From Zasmidium citrigriseum (lineage: Eukaryota > Ascomycota > Dothideomycetes > Mycosphaerellales > Mycosphaerellaceae), in the NCBI GenBank assembly GCA_002786025.1, contig NHNW01000024.1:124001-188000 (forward strand): DNA of 64,000 nt, in the 5' to 3' direction. Under the pieces are notes generated by a model that ran no database searches, was not told the DNA's origin, and was given only the letters and a program-made list of their open reading frames with translations. Shown here one piece after another: positions 9,595 to 18,968 of the stretch. The translations under genes and the position numbers were made by a program. How positions within the stretch are numbered: the first letter of the stretch is position 1; every line of letters starts with the position of its first letter.

Positions 9595-10964
9595 TCTGAA
9601 GGATTGAATCGATGAGAGGAAGATCGCCGAAACGGATGACAAGAACGAGTGAAGAACAGAAAGATACGGGGATTCTGCGAGGCGACGAGCTATTGAAATA
9701 TCCTCACCTTGCACATGCCTTCTCGTCGATGCACGCTGCACCCACAACATCGACATCGATGGAGTCTTGACATGGCTTGGTCCAGAGTCGTCTCTTTCCA
9801 TTGGGGCGTCTTGCCTGTTGAAGTCAAACATCCACAAAACAGCTTGCAAAACCACGTGGGAGAAGTCAACTTTTCTGAATCCGGCCGTGTCGGTGCAGCA
9901 TGACGTGCGATTGGAGTCGTTGCGTGCTGTTATGGCGTGGACTAGAATGAATCGAGAGGTGTGGATTGAAGTCAAATAGCGTTATCTCTTCCCGAAGCAG
10001 CTCTGTCGCCCACGTGGGTATCAAAGGTTGCTTGGCAAACAGCCAAGGCGTAGAACTTGCTCTGCAGATAAGCCGAGACCGCGCATAATTTTTGGATTTG
10101 GCCGTGACGGCTCCCTGCCATCGTCGGCTGGGCAGGAGACTCCGCCGACTTAGGGCGGCATGGCCAGCTGTGAGATGGTGAGCTGAGTTGCAAAACCTAC
10201 ACTGGTGCTGGACGGGCTCGCGCCTGCTTGTGCCACACGCTCGTTTTCCACTCGGACTTCAGCTTGTGAAGGAGTTTGTCGGTCAGACCGGGCCAGTCCT
10301 CGTCGGTCAGGAATGGCGATTCGATGGCGATGCATCCAGGCCGGCGATGCATCCAGGCCAGCGATGCCAGCTGAGGCGTGTAGCAGCATCGTGGAAGATG
10401 GCGGCAACGGTGGGAGGCGGAGCGGTGTGTTGGCGAGCGTACCGGCAAGGTCGCCCATCCAGGCCGGGCAGCGCTCGTGGTGCCGCAAAGCATGTTCCAT
10501 CGTCGTCAAGTCTCCGAATGGAGTATGTGTGGTGTGGATGAATTGTTGATGGTTGAGGGGTGAGGTTTTGACGCGGACAAGGAAGAAGTGAAGTGCCGTC
10601 TCGCAACCCTGCTGGTCGACCAGGGGGATTCGCGAAGATCACACGCTCGCATGATCCGCTGTCATTGCAGGCCGAGCGATGAACACCATCACTTCGAGGG
10701 GAGTGGGAGGTGTTGTTGATGAAGATCACTTGCCCTCCTCACCTCACTCGCCTGTCACGTGGCCGGTGCCGCCGTTGCGCGTTTGAGTTTCGGGATCGAC
10801 CGCATGCTCCTTCCAATGGACCCCTGCTCCAGCGCGTCTCACAACGCGTCTTCCCTTCGACTTCACTTCGCCAACCAACACTCACGATTTTTGCAACGCC
10901 GCTATGGCTATACCCGCCGATACATGAATCGACAGCTTTGATACTCTTCAGCCGCAAGAGACAC
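9595..10964. promoter_or_regulatory. divergent upstream region of the secreted-protein and DNMT5-type genes
   Basis: Shared 1.37 kb between two divergently transcribed genes. It contains a perfect 17-base tandem duplication at 10326-10359. No TATA box stands out near the methyltransferase start. In-frame sequence upstream of 10965 stays open to an ATG at 10719, but the encoded residues look like untranslated leader. Confidence 0.4.
10326..10359. repeat. 17-base perfect tandem duplication
   Basis: GGCGATGCATCCAGGCC occurs twice in direct succession, followed by a partial third copy (GCGATGCC). The related piece CATCCAGGCC returns about 100 bases downstream. It sits in the upstream region of the DNMT5-type gene. 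Confidence 0.85.
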
Positions 10965-13900
10965 ATGTCCACGACGGCCATCATGCGACAACGCAACCTC
11001 TTCGAGGTTTACGGGTTGGCAAGAAGTGCTGATGAAGATACCATAACAGTGACTGCTCGAGCACCGCAACCAAAACGCAAACGAGACGACGTCCATGATG
11101 ATGACAGTGGCCGACAGCGTAAGACTGCAAGAACGAAGGCTGCAGGACGACCCAGGCAGAAAGCACCTGTTATCGATCTGTCAAGTGATGACTCCGAACC
11201 CATCACTGTTGCCAGACCTCGTCGCTCCTTTCAGTCAGAGGCTTCGCGTGCGAGCGCTTCATCATCTGATCGGCGTGTCGTGCTCGGGGAATTGAGCCCG
11301 ACTCAATTTCAGAATAAGCTGCGCGGACCCGTAGCATGGTACAGGCCGCCTGCTTTCAAGACTGGCTTCCTTAAGCAATTCTCGAAGACGCCCTCACCAG
11401 CGCCTTCGCGGGTGTCTAGTGCTTCTCCCGGAATACCGACGTCTACCGGACGCTCTAGGCGAACTGCTGGTGCAAGGAGGTCGTATGCAACATTGGCGTC
11501 ATCTTCGGATCTTTCTGAAGATGAGCTCTCTAGAGACTTCCAGAAGCCTTCCAGAAAGCCCACGGACAAGAAGTCAACCCGGAGAAAGAAGCCTGTCAAG
11601 GCTCGATGCTTTGACGACTCCGACTTCATGGACGAAGCGCCTGCATCGGACGACTGCTCTGAAGAAGCCGACGTCGTCATGGACGACAGTAGCTCGGTCC
11701 AGCCCAGCGAGACTGATGAGGATGCGTATCCAAAGAAATCAAAACCCAAGCAGGCCAAACCGACGAAAAAGGCTCCGAAAGCCAAAGCCTCTTCCACCAC
11801 CAAGCCAAAAGCGACCTCGAAGAACATGTCGAACCTCCTCAAATCGACTAAGGACACCCAAGGCCTGGCTACGTCGCTCCCACCGATGTCCGACATTCGG
11901 GACATTTTCTCAGACATGACCTCAAAGGCCCTTAACATGGGCTTCAACAAGGCCGTTGAACACATGGAGAAGTCGAGACCACTACGTGTTGCAACGATGT
12001 GTTCCGGTACCGAGTCGCCGCTTCTAGCTCTGGAAATGATCAAGAGTTCCTTGAGCTCTGGAGATTTTCAGGTCGAGCATCTGTTCTCTGCCGAGCTGGT
12101 TGCCTTCAAGCAGGCATATATTGAGCGCAATTTTAACCCTCCCATCATTTTTCGCGACATCACAGAATTGATCGGTGCCTTCGAGAGTGAGGAACAGCCG
12201 ACTGCCACCACTGCCTACGGCGCGAAAGTCGCAGTGCCAACTGATCTCGACATGCTGATCGCCGGGACATCGTGCGTTGATTATTCCGGAATGAACTCAA
12301 GGAAGAAAGGCATACACGATGGCGGGGAATCCGGCGACACCTGGAGCGCTGTTCTGGACTTCTGCAAGGTGTCGAGGCCGGCGATGGTTCTCATAGAGAA
12401 TGTCAAAGGCGCCCCCTGGGACACCATGCTCGAGCAGTATCAGGATATTGGGTACGAATCTGCCGGAGCACTGGTCAACACGAAAGACTATTACATTCCG
12501 CATATCCGCCAACGTGGTTACATGGCATGTTTCGACAAGGAGAAGCTCAGGGCTGCTGGTCTCTCGAAAGTGGCATCGCAGTGGGCATCGCTGATGAGTC
12601 GATTTAAGCGGCCAGCCAGTTCCCCGGTCTCATCCTTCCTGTTGCCCAACGACCGCATCGCTCGCCAACAGTTCCGTACTGATGAGCCTACAAGAGAAGT
12701 CGACTGGTCTCAATGCGAGATTACTCAGATGCAATATCGCCAGAAGAAGCGATTGGGAAATGCTAGGCCAATAACCAACTGGTCGGAGAGCGGGTCGATG
12801 CTGGTTCCGGACAACGGCCACGCTCAGTGGTATCGGAATCAAGTGGAACGAGTGCTTGACACAATTGATGCGGCCCATCTGCGAAAGGCTCTTCCAGCAA
12901 GCGGAATGTTCGACAATCGTTTCAAAACGCGAGTAGTCGATTTGTCGCAGAATATCCACAGAGAACAAGACCACAGGGCGTTCGGCATTGTTGGCTGCAT
13001 CACCCCGTCCGGCATGTTCTTCATCTCTGACGCCGGCAGGCAACTGACGTCTGAAGAAACTTTGAAACTACAAGGTCTTCCACTTGACAGAATATCGTTC
13101 ACGACAGAATCTCCCGCAGATGTCCAAGACCTGGCCGGCAACGCTATGTCGACAACAGTCATTGGGTCTTCTATTTTGTCAGCGCTCATTGTGGGCCATA
13201 AAATGATCCTGCGGAGCCCAGTAGAGCCCCCTTCACTCATATGCGGATCTGAGAGCGTCCGTCCTCAGCTTGAAACCGGTCGGGTGTCATCGTCAGACTT
13301 CAACTCGGGATCTGAATCTACAGCTCTGGCGGACATTCTGAACAAAGCCGCGAGATCTCTGCGCATGTGCTACTGTGAAGGCCCGAGAGGCTTGACCCAA
13401 AGAGCCATTCAGCAATGCCAGGATTGTAGCCACACTGCTTGTGTCACATGTGGAGGAAATCCTGCCCATAACTATCGCCAATCAAGTGTCCTCGGCGGCG
13501 GGCGGCTGGCACCTGGACTCTTTGAACAGGAGCTGCGATCGACCCTACCCCTTCGCCTGACAATCTGTCAAGATCGCGCAGCAATACTGGGTATTTTGGA
13601 CCTTGTGGACAACACGCAGTATCGTGAGAAGCTGAGCTATGCCATGACACAGACCTTCTCATTTGAAGGCATTCGTCGCACCCATTGTTGGACTATTACC
13701 TACCAAGCCGATGGAGCCAAGTTGAACCTCGTCGTTGAAAGTGAAGCGGTCGCAGAATGGCGGCTATATGCCTGCATATCGGAAGATCTGCCAGCTAACG
13801 ACGGTCTGCGAACGATGCTTGAGCAACCTGTGGCCCGCAGTCAGATTAAGCACGACTTATTTGGCGACACCTGGGAGGTGAGAGTACCACATCGGATTGT

Positions 13901-16900
13901 TCAGCCGACCGCCGTGACAGGATCGGGAAGCAAGGTTCCTTCTTGGTGGGCTCGCAATTCTATGCCGGACTTCAAGAATCACATCGTGTGGGAGACACTC
14001 ACAATCGAGACTGAAGGCGAATACCAGGCTGTGAACGGAGTCTTTCAGCATTTGCCCCATTGCGGAATGGCCTGTAACAGCTTGTATAAGAGGTGCGGCG
14101 ATCAGCAAGATGAGCCTCCTCTTTACATGTTTCTGGATCCCACCCGAACTGGAGATCCAAAGGAGGATTATTTCGTCTTCTCCCGCAATCATGCAGTCCT
14201 TGAGTACGATGAGGTACGACCCGTGATTGCAAGGCTTGATGCATCCTGGCGAGCGTGGTCGGTTGATCCGCAGAAGCCAGGCATCCCATCAGCGACAAAG
14301 ACTAAGCTGATTGTCGATGACACGTGGGAAAGACTTCCAGCAGCCGTCAAACTCTCACCGGCTCAAGCACACCTCGTGATCCAGGTGCCTGAGCAGCTTT
14401 CTAGTCTTGTCGAATCGCTTGACTGTACGACCGCTGCTGCTGTTGTCTCCTGCAACTTGCCATCGAAAATAGAGACAAGACAGCCGGAAGAACCTGGATT
14501 CTTCGAGAAGTCTGCGTGGCTCTTTGAGGCCATGCGCCGTCATCTTCCCTCGGAACAATGGTATTCTCTACACGGCAGCTGCATAGATTATCAGTGCGCG
14601 AGGTGTTCGCCGCCACGGCCTGAACTTCGTTGGGCATTGAGCGAGACGGGCAACATAATTCCCCATGAGGATCCTTCAACTGCCGCAGCATACGAGCGGG
14701 CAATTAAGTCAAGACCGCAGCCGTTATTCGCAGCTGTGGACCAGTCCAGTGAAGACCGCCGTCTTGATGTCGGTCTGAATCTCACAAGCCTTGCTCATCG
14801 TGCTGGCGCCCGTTTGCGGCAACAGTGGGATATGTCGTCGACGGTCTCATACAGTTGGCGATTCACGATTACAACGAATCAGACCTCATTCACCTTCAAG
14901 CCCTTCCACCTATCATCCACAAGTGGAGTAGAGCTCTGCAACAGCGATTTTGGCCTGACGGTCAACTTGTTCCCAAAGCAGCGTCTTGCCTTGTCGTGGA
15001 TGCTACAACAAGAAGATGGCGTTCCCTTCATGCTCGAAGAGATTGAGGAGGCTTCTATACCTGCACTTGGTTGGCGAGCGGAAGTAAAGGCAGAAACTTC
15101 CGTCACAGTAAGAGGTGGTATATGCGCAGATCACCCAGGATTCGGCAAGACGATCTTGAGCCTGGCACTGGTCTCTTCCGAGTGGAGATCGAAGGGTGGT
15201 GCTGGCATCGTGTCAGATTTGCAGGATCGTCAATCTGCCATAGCGCCGGGCCTGATCTCTCTCGCTGCGACATTGATCATTTGTCCCGCCTCGCTGTTGA
15301 AGCAGTGGCAGTCTGAGATCGCTGAGAAACTGAAGGACAAACGCCAGGTCATCGCAATCAATACGCTGGCAGACCTGGCCAAGCAGAAGATGACGGACTT
15401 CGAAAATGCGACGATAATCTTGGTCAATCGCACTGTCTTCGGGAACGACGCGTATGCTGAGCGCCTCGCCGCTTTCTCTGGCATGCCTGGACCGGCAACA
15501 AAATCTGGACGAGCGTTCGCCCACTGGCTGAAGTCCGTGACTGAGAGAGTGCCCGATCATCTGAAAATCCTCGACCGTGGCTTTGGGTTGAAGGATCTGC
15601 AACGCCATGTCAAGGCTGTCTACAAGACAAACATGGACAGCGAGGAATTCAAAACGAACGTGCCTTCGCGGAGATTGCGTGGAAAAGACTACATCGCGAC
15701 CAAGGACAGGTCAAAGTCCAGCGTGGAGACGAAGGCCGCTGCTTCTGACATCGATGTCTCGCAAATCGGCAAGCCCTTGTTCGAGATGTATTACTTCAAT
15801 CGCATCATGATCGACGAGTTCCATCAATACGAGGGCAAGGAGCGTGCTGCGATTTCTGCGCTGAAGGCCGACAAGCGTTGGGGCCTTTCGGCCACTCCGG
15901 CTATGGATGACTTCTTCGACGTGGCTCAAACAGCCAGTCTACTCGGGGTACCTTTGCGTACCAGCAGTGGCGCCCGCGGCGTCATGAAAGCCAAGAACGC
16001 TCGAGAATTAAAGAAAGAGATGACCAGCTTCGAGCTTTTCGATATGATGCGCGAGATGCCGTCCGACTCAATGCATGGCCACATTCACGCGGCTGACCAG
16101 CGGTTCCTTGATACTTTCGTCAGAAGGAATATAATGGACTTCAACGACCAATTGGTGTACCACGAGCACCTAGTTCCTGTCGAACTAGATGTACGGCACA
16201 TGGCACTGTATGCCGAGATCTCTGAACATCTCAATTCGTTGGATATGAGAATCAGAAAGGGTAAAAAGGCGAAATCTGCGGGTGCAGATCGTCTGGAGCG
16301 ATTGCACGGCGTCATCGATGATTGCACGACCGCAGAAGAAGCTCTGTCAAAATCTGCCGCCTTCCCTGATGGTGAAGAGAGCCAGTTGAGTGACGTTGTG
16401 TCACTTCGCCAGAGGCAGATCGAAGAGCTGCTTAAGAGACTCCCTGGAGCCATGAGTTTCTCGAAGAGCAACGAAGCCGAGGCTTTCGCCGACTGGAAAG
16501 AATCGCGACTTCATGTCGACGTGCTAGGCGATCGGGACACCGTGCTGGAGATGTCCAAGCTGCTGCGATCTGTGTCAACAGTACCGAAGGCTGCCGGGAA
16601 GAAGGCCAAGAGTTCCGGTGCTCAGACCGACGATGAATGTGATGGGGAGGGCGGCAAAAGAAAGTTTACCGCCAGACTGAACGACATGTGCACAAGCCTC
16701 CTCAAGGCCAAGAGGTCGGCGCGTTACCTCCAGAATGTTAGTAGGATTCATTCTGCGAAAGCTAAGGGCGGGAATGCTCTGAACGATATCTGCGACAATC
16801 CCGGATGTCCGAACCACACGAAGGATACGAATGTCGAAGAAATTGGCGTGTCAGTCCGCTGCGGGCATGTCATCTGCCACCACTGTTACAAACGCATGAA

Positions 16901-17741
16901 GCGAGAAGGTAGCAGCACGTGTCCGGCAGAGGGCTGCTCTGAAACCATGCAAGAAATGCATCTGCTCTGGTCAACCAAGATGGGAGACTCTGCCAAACCG
17001 GAGACCACCCATGGAGCGAAAGCAGGAGCTGCAACCAAACTGCTGAGACAGATTGCAAGACAGCAGGACCAAGCCATCCTCTTCGTGCAGTATCAAGAGC
17101 AGCTCGACGCCATTGGCGACGCTCTCAAAGAGGCAGGCATCGCTGCTTTGGCAGTAAACAACGCCAGAGACGCTGGCGACCGTATCGAGAAATTCTGCAC
17201 TTCTGCCGGCACAGCAAAGCAGATCACTGTTCTGCTCCTCAACGCTTCCGATGAGACTGCTGCGGGTTTGAATTTGCAGAATGCAAATCATGTCATCTTC
17301 CTCAGTCCCTTGTTGAGGGACACGCAGTACGGATACGAGTCTACCATGGCTCAGGCGATTGGGCGAGTGAGACGCTATGGTCAAAAGAAAGAGATACACG
17401 TTCATCGCGTCTTTGCGTTGAACACGATCGATGTGGACATCTTGGAGCACAGAGAGCGCCGCAACACCGCATTGACAGAACAAGGTGGGCCTAACATTAC
17501 ACCGCCCCGTGCGGCGAAGGAGTTGGACCAGGGAGGATCGCAGAAGAAGGAAAAAACGCAGCTTGTCGAGCAAGACAGTCACTTTAGCTTGCGGCCGCAG
17601 AGTTGGCTGGTCAAATGTGGAGCTGATAAGGATGCTAACGAAATCGACAAAGTGAAAGGCAAGAATCGTGTCTTGGGATGGCAGGATTTCAGTTCGTTGG
17701 TGAAGTTCAGCAAGACCTTCACTGAAGATGACGACTGGTGA
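10965..17741 (+). CDS. DNMT5: DNMT5-type DNA (cytosine-5) methyltransferase with SNF2 ATPase and RING (2258 aa)
   Basis: Intronless giant protein. A basic, disordered N-terminus (KRKR, Ser/Asp runs) precedes the methyltransferase: motif I RVATMCSGTESP near residue 340, the catalytic-loop equivalent AGTSCVDYSG near 433, ENV near 477, IRQRGYM (motif VIII) and LAGNAMSTTV (motif X) near 722. A Cys/His cluster (CYCEGP...CQDC...CVTC) near 800 follows. The SNF2 part has Walker A as HPGFGKT near 1391, box II as DEFH near 1615, GLSATPA, a RING-like CGHVICHHCY near 1960 and motif VI QAIGRVRRYGQ near 2130. This order is that of DNMT5, an ATP-dependent maintenance enzyme for CG methylation, known best from Cryptococcus. 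It would act in the nucleus on hemimethylated CG. The ATG at 10965 (MSTTAIMRQ) is preferred over an in-frame ATG at 10719. Convergent with the next gene, 72 bases apart. Confidence 0.93.
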   Translation: MSTTAIMRQRNLFEVYGLARSADEDTITVTARAPQPKRKRDDVHDDDSGRQRKTARTKAAGRPRQKAPVIDLSSDDSEPITVARPRRSFQSEASRASASSSDRRVVLGELSPTQFQNKLRGPVAWYRPPAFKTGFLKQFSKTPSPAPSRVSSASPGIPTSTGRSRRTAGARRSYATLASSSDLSEDELSRDFQKPSRKPTDKKSTRRKKPVKARCFDDSDFMDEAPASDDCSEEADVVMDDSSSVQPSETDEDAYPKKSKPKQAKPTKKAPKAKASSTTKPKATSKNMSNLLKSTKDTQGLATSLPPMSDIRDIFSDMTSKALNMGFNKAVEHMEKSRPLRVATMCSGTESPLLALEMIKSSLSSGDFQVEHLFSAELVAFKQAYIERNFNPPIIFRDITELIGAFESEEQPTATTAYGAKVAVPTDLDMLIAGTSCVDYSGMNSRKKGIHDGGESGDTWSAVLDFCKVSRPAMVLIENVKGAPWDTMLEQYQDIGYESAGALVNTKDYYIPHIRQRGYMACFDKEKLRAAGLSKVASQWASLMSRFKRPASSPVSSFLLPNDRIARQQFRTDEPTREVDWSQCEITQMQYRQKKRLGNARPITNWSESGSMLVPDNGHAQWYRNQVERVLDTIDAAHLRKALPASGMFDNRFKTRVVDLSQNIHREQDHRAFGIVGCITPSGMFFISDAGRQLTSEETLKLQGLPLDRISFTTESPADVQDLAGNAMSTTVIGSSILSALIVGHKMILRSPVEPPSLICGSESVRPQLETGRVSSSDFNSGSESTALADILNKAARSLRMCYCEGPRGLTQRAIQQCQDCSHTACVTCGGNPAHNYRQSSVLGGGRLAPGLFEQELRSTLPLRLTICQDRAAILGILDLVDNTQYREKLSYAMTQTFSFEGIRRTHCWTITYQADGAKLNLVVESEAVAEWRLYACISEDLPANDGLRTMLEQPVARSQIKHDLFGDTWEVRVPHRIVQPTAVTGSGSKVPSWWARNSMPDFKNHIVWETLTIETEGEYQAVNGVFQHLPHCGMACNSLYKRCGDQQDEPPLYMFLDPTRTGDPKEDYFVFSRNHAVLEYDEVRPVIARLDASWRAWSVDPQKPGIPSATKTKLIVDDTWERLPAAVKLSPAQAHLVIQVPEQLSSLVESLDCTTAAAVVSCNLPSKIETRQPEEPGFFEKSAWLFEAMRRHLPSEQWYSLHGSCIDYQCARCSPPRPELRWALSETGNIIPHEDPSTAAAYERAIKSRPQPLFAAVDQSSEDRRLDVGLNLTSLAHRAGARLRQQWDMSSTVSYSWRFTITTNQTSFTFKPFHLSSTSGVELCNSDFGLTVNLFPKQRLALSWMLQQEDGVPFMLEEIEEASIPALGWRAEVKAETSVTVRGGICADHPGFGKTILSLALVSSEWRSKGGAGIVSDLQDRQSAIAPGLISLAATLIICPASLLKQWQSEIAEKLKDKRQVIAINTLADLAKQKMTDFENATIILVNRTVFGNDAYAERLAAFSGMPGPATKSGRAFAHWLKSVTERVPDHLKILDRGFGLKDLQRHVKAVYKTNMDSEEFKTNVPSRRLRGKDYIATKDRSKSSVETKAAASDIDVSQIGKPLFEMYYFNRIMIDEFHQYEGKERAAISALKADKRWGLSATPAMDDFFDVAQTASLLGVPLRTSSGARGVMKAKNARELKKEMTSFELFDMMREMPSDSMHGHIHAADQRFLDTFVRRNIMDFNDQLVYHEHLVPVELDVRHMALYAEISEHLNSLDMRIRKGKKAKSAGADRLERLHGVIDDCTTAEEALSKSAAFPDGEESQLSDVVSLRQRQIEELLKRLPGAMSFSKSNEAEAFADWKESRLHVDVLGDRDTVLEMSKLLRSVSTVPKAAGKKAKSSGAQTDDECDGEGGKRKFTARLNDMCTSLLKAKRSARYLQNVSRIHSAKAKGGNALNDICDNPGCPNHTKDTNVEEIGVSVRCGHVICHHCYKRMKREGSSTCPAEGCSETMQEMHLLWSTKMGDSAKPETTHGAKAGAATKLLRQIARQQDQAILFVQYQEQLDAIGDALKEAGIAALAVNNARDAGDRIEKFCTSAGTAKQITVLLLNASDETAAGLNLQNANHVIFLSPLLRDTQYGYESTMAQAIGRVRRYGQKKEIHVHRVFALNTIDVDILEHRERRNTALTEQGGPNITPPRAAKELDQGGSQKKEKTQLVEQDSHFSLRPQSWLVKCGADKDANEIDKVKGKNRVLGWQDFSSLVKFSKTFTEDDDW

Positions 17742-17813
17742 TTGAGAAGAAGCGTGTTGGGTAGTTCTTTGTATTGTATAATCTTCGAATGGGCAAAGGG
17801 GGCCTCACTCCCT

Positions 17814-18737
17814 TTACTTCACCTGCATCTGCACCCACTCCCGATATCCCAGCGGCTTCCTCCCCAGCACGGACTCCATAACACTCGCATTCCCCACCAG
17901 GCCTTTACTCTCATAATACGCCATCAACCGCCGAAACCCCCTTAAAATCGCCTTCCGCTCCTCCACACCCGTCCCCTCCGCAATCGTGCTCGCGAACCCC
18001 TTCTCCGTCTCCTCCAACGTCAACCTCTGAATCTTGACCTGCTTCCCAATCACCTCCGAAACAATCTCCATCGCCTCGTAATAGTCCATCGGCTTGGATG
18101 TACTGACCAACGGATCAATCGCATACAGATGCCTCTCCGGATCGGCGAGGATTTTCGCCACTGCCTCGCCAAGATCGTAAGTGGACGTGAAAGAGAACTT
18201 CGTCGCAGGATCGAAACGCGCGGGAAATACGGGGTTTTCTTGTTTGGCGAGCGCCGCAATGGGGACGTTTTCCATGACGTGGGAGGGTTGCACGATGGTA
18301 TAGGGGAGAGGAGACTCGATTAGAGCTTCTTCGACGAGACGTTTATTGTCGTGGTTCGCTAAGGCTCGGAGACAGGAGTGCAGGACGCTTGAGAAGATCA
18401 TGTGTTTGAAGGGGGTTCCTGGATTGTCGAGATTTTCTGTTGCGGCGTCGATCATGTTGAGACCGTGTTGAGTTTCTCTCGGGTGGAAGGCGGGGAGGAT
18501 GAGGACGCAGGCTGTGACGCCTGCGAGGAGGTTTCGGGCACTATGGAGGTCGGAGAATGAGGACTGGATTACTTCGGCGGTGGGGTATTGTTTTTGCAGG
18601 CGTTGAGCGGAGGAGGTCGAGATGCATTGTAGGCGTAGGCGTTTCCATGTTGGGGTCAGGATGGGGAGGAGGGCGGTGGCTTGTTTGCCGCTGGCGGCGG
18701 TGATGAGGAGAAGGTCTTTTGCTGGGTCGATGGGCAT
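17814..18737 (-). CDS. NmrA-like NAD(P)-binding protein (307 aa)
   Basis: Single-exon atypical short-chain dehydrogenase of the NmrA/HSCARG type. The Rossmann start is LLLITAASGKQATALLP, a variant of the glycine-rich G-x-x-G-x-x-G motif. It is followed by the Ser/Gln-rich SSFSDL step, the VLILPAFHPRE strand, FSSVLHS and YTIVQPSHVMENV, typical of the family. The C-terminal half carries the usual helical substrate-side region. Members act as redox sensors or NAD(P)H-dependent reductases; the substrate cannot be read from sequence. Compact, no signal peptide. Tail-to-tail with the DNMT5-type gene. Confidence 0.85.
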   Translation of the reverse strand: MPIDPAKDLLLITAASGKQATALLPILTPTWKRLRLQCISTSSAQRLQKQYPTAEVIQSSFSDLHSARNLLAGVTACVLILPAFHPRETQHGLNMIDAATENLDNPGTPFKHMIFSSVLHSCLRALANHDNKRLVEEALIESPLPYTIVQPSHVMENVPIAALAKQENPVFPARFDPATKFSFTSTYDLGEAVAKILADPERHLYAIDPLVSTSKPMDYYEAMEIVSEVIGKQVKIQRLTLEETEKGFASTIAEGTGVEERKAILRGFRRLMAYYESKGLVGNASVMESVLGRKPLGYREWVQMQVK

Positions 18738-18968
18738 TTTGGTCCGAGTTTCAATGGTTGAGTGGCGGTTCGCTATTTAGATGGCCTCGAGGTCTTGAGT
18801 TGATGGAAGGTCAGTTTCAGCTTCAGCCGCACATCCAACAGCGGAAACGCTCATTTAGGGTAGGTTATCTTACACCTCACTTAGCCTGTCGGTTTCAGCT
18901 AGTTGGGACGGTTAGTTCGCGGAGATTACACCTTTGACGTGCGAGATCCGGTTTGTTCTCATACCTCT

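Noticed and set aside
10719..10964. N-terminal extension of the DNMT5-type protein
   Set aside because: Open and with an ATG, but the residues look like translated leader and the later ATG opens the recognisable protein.
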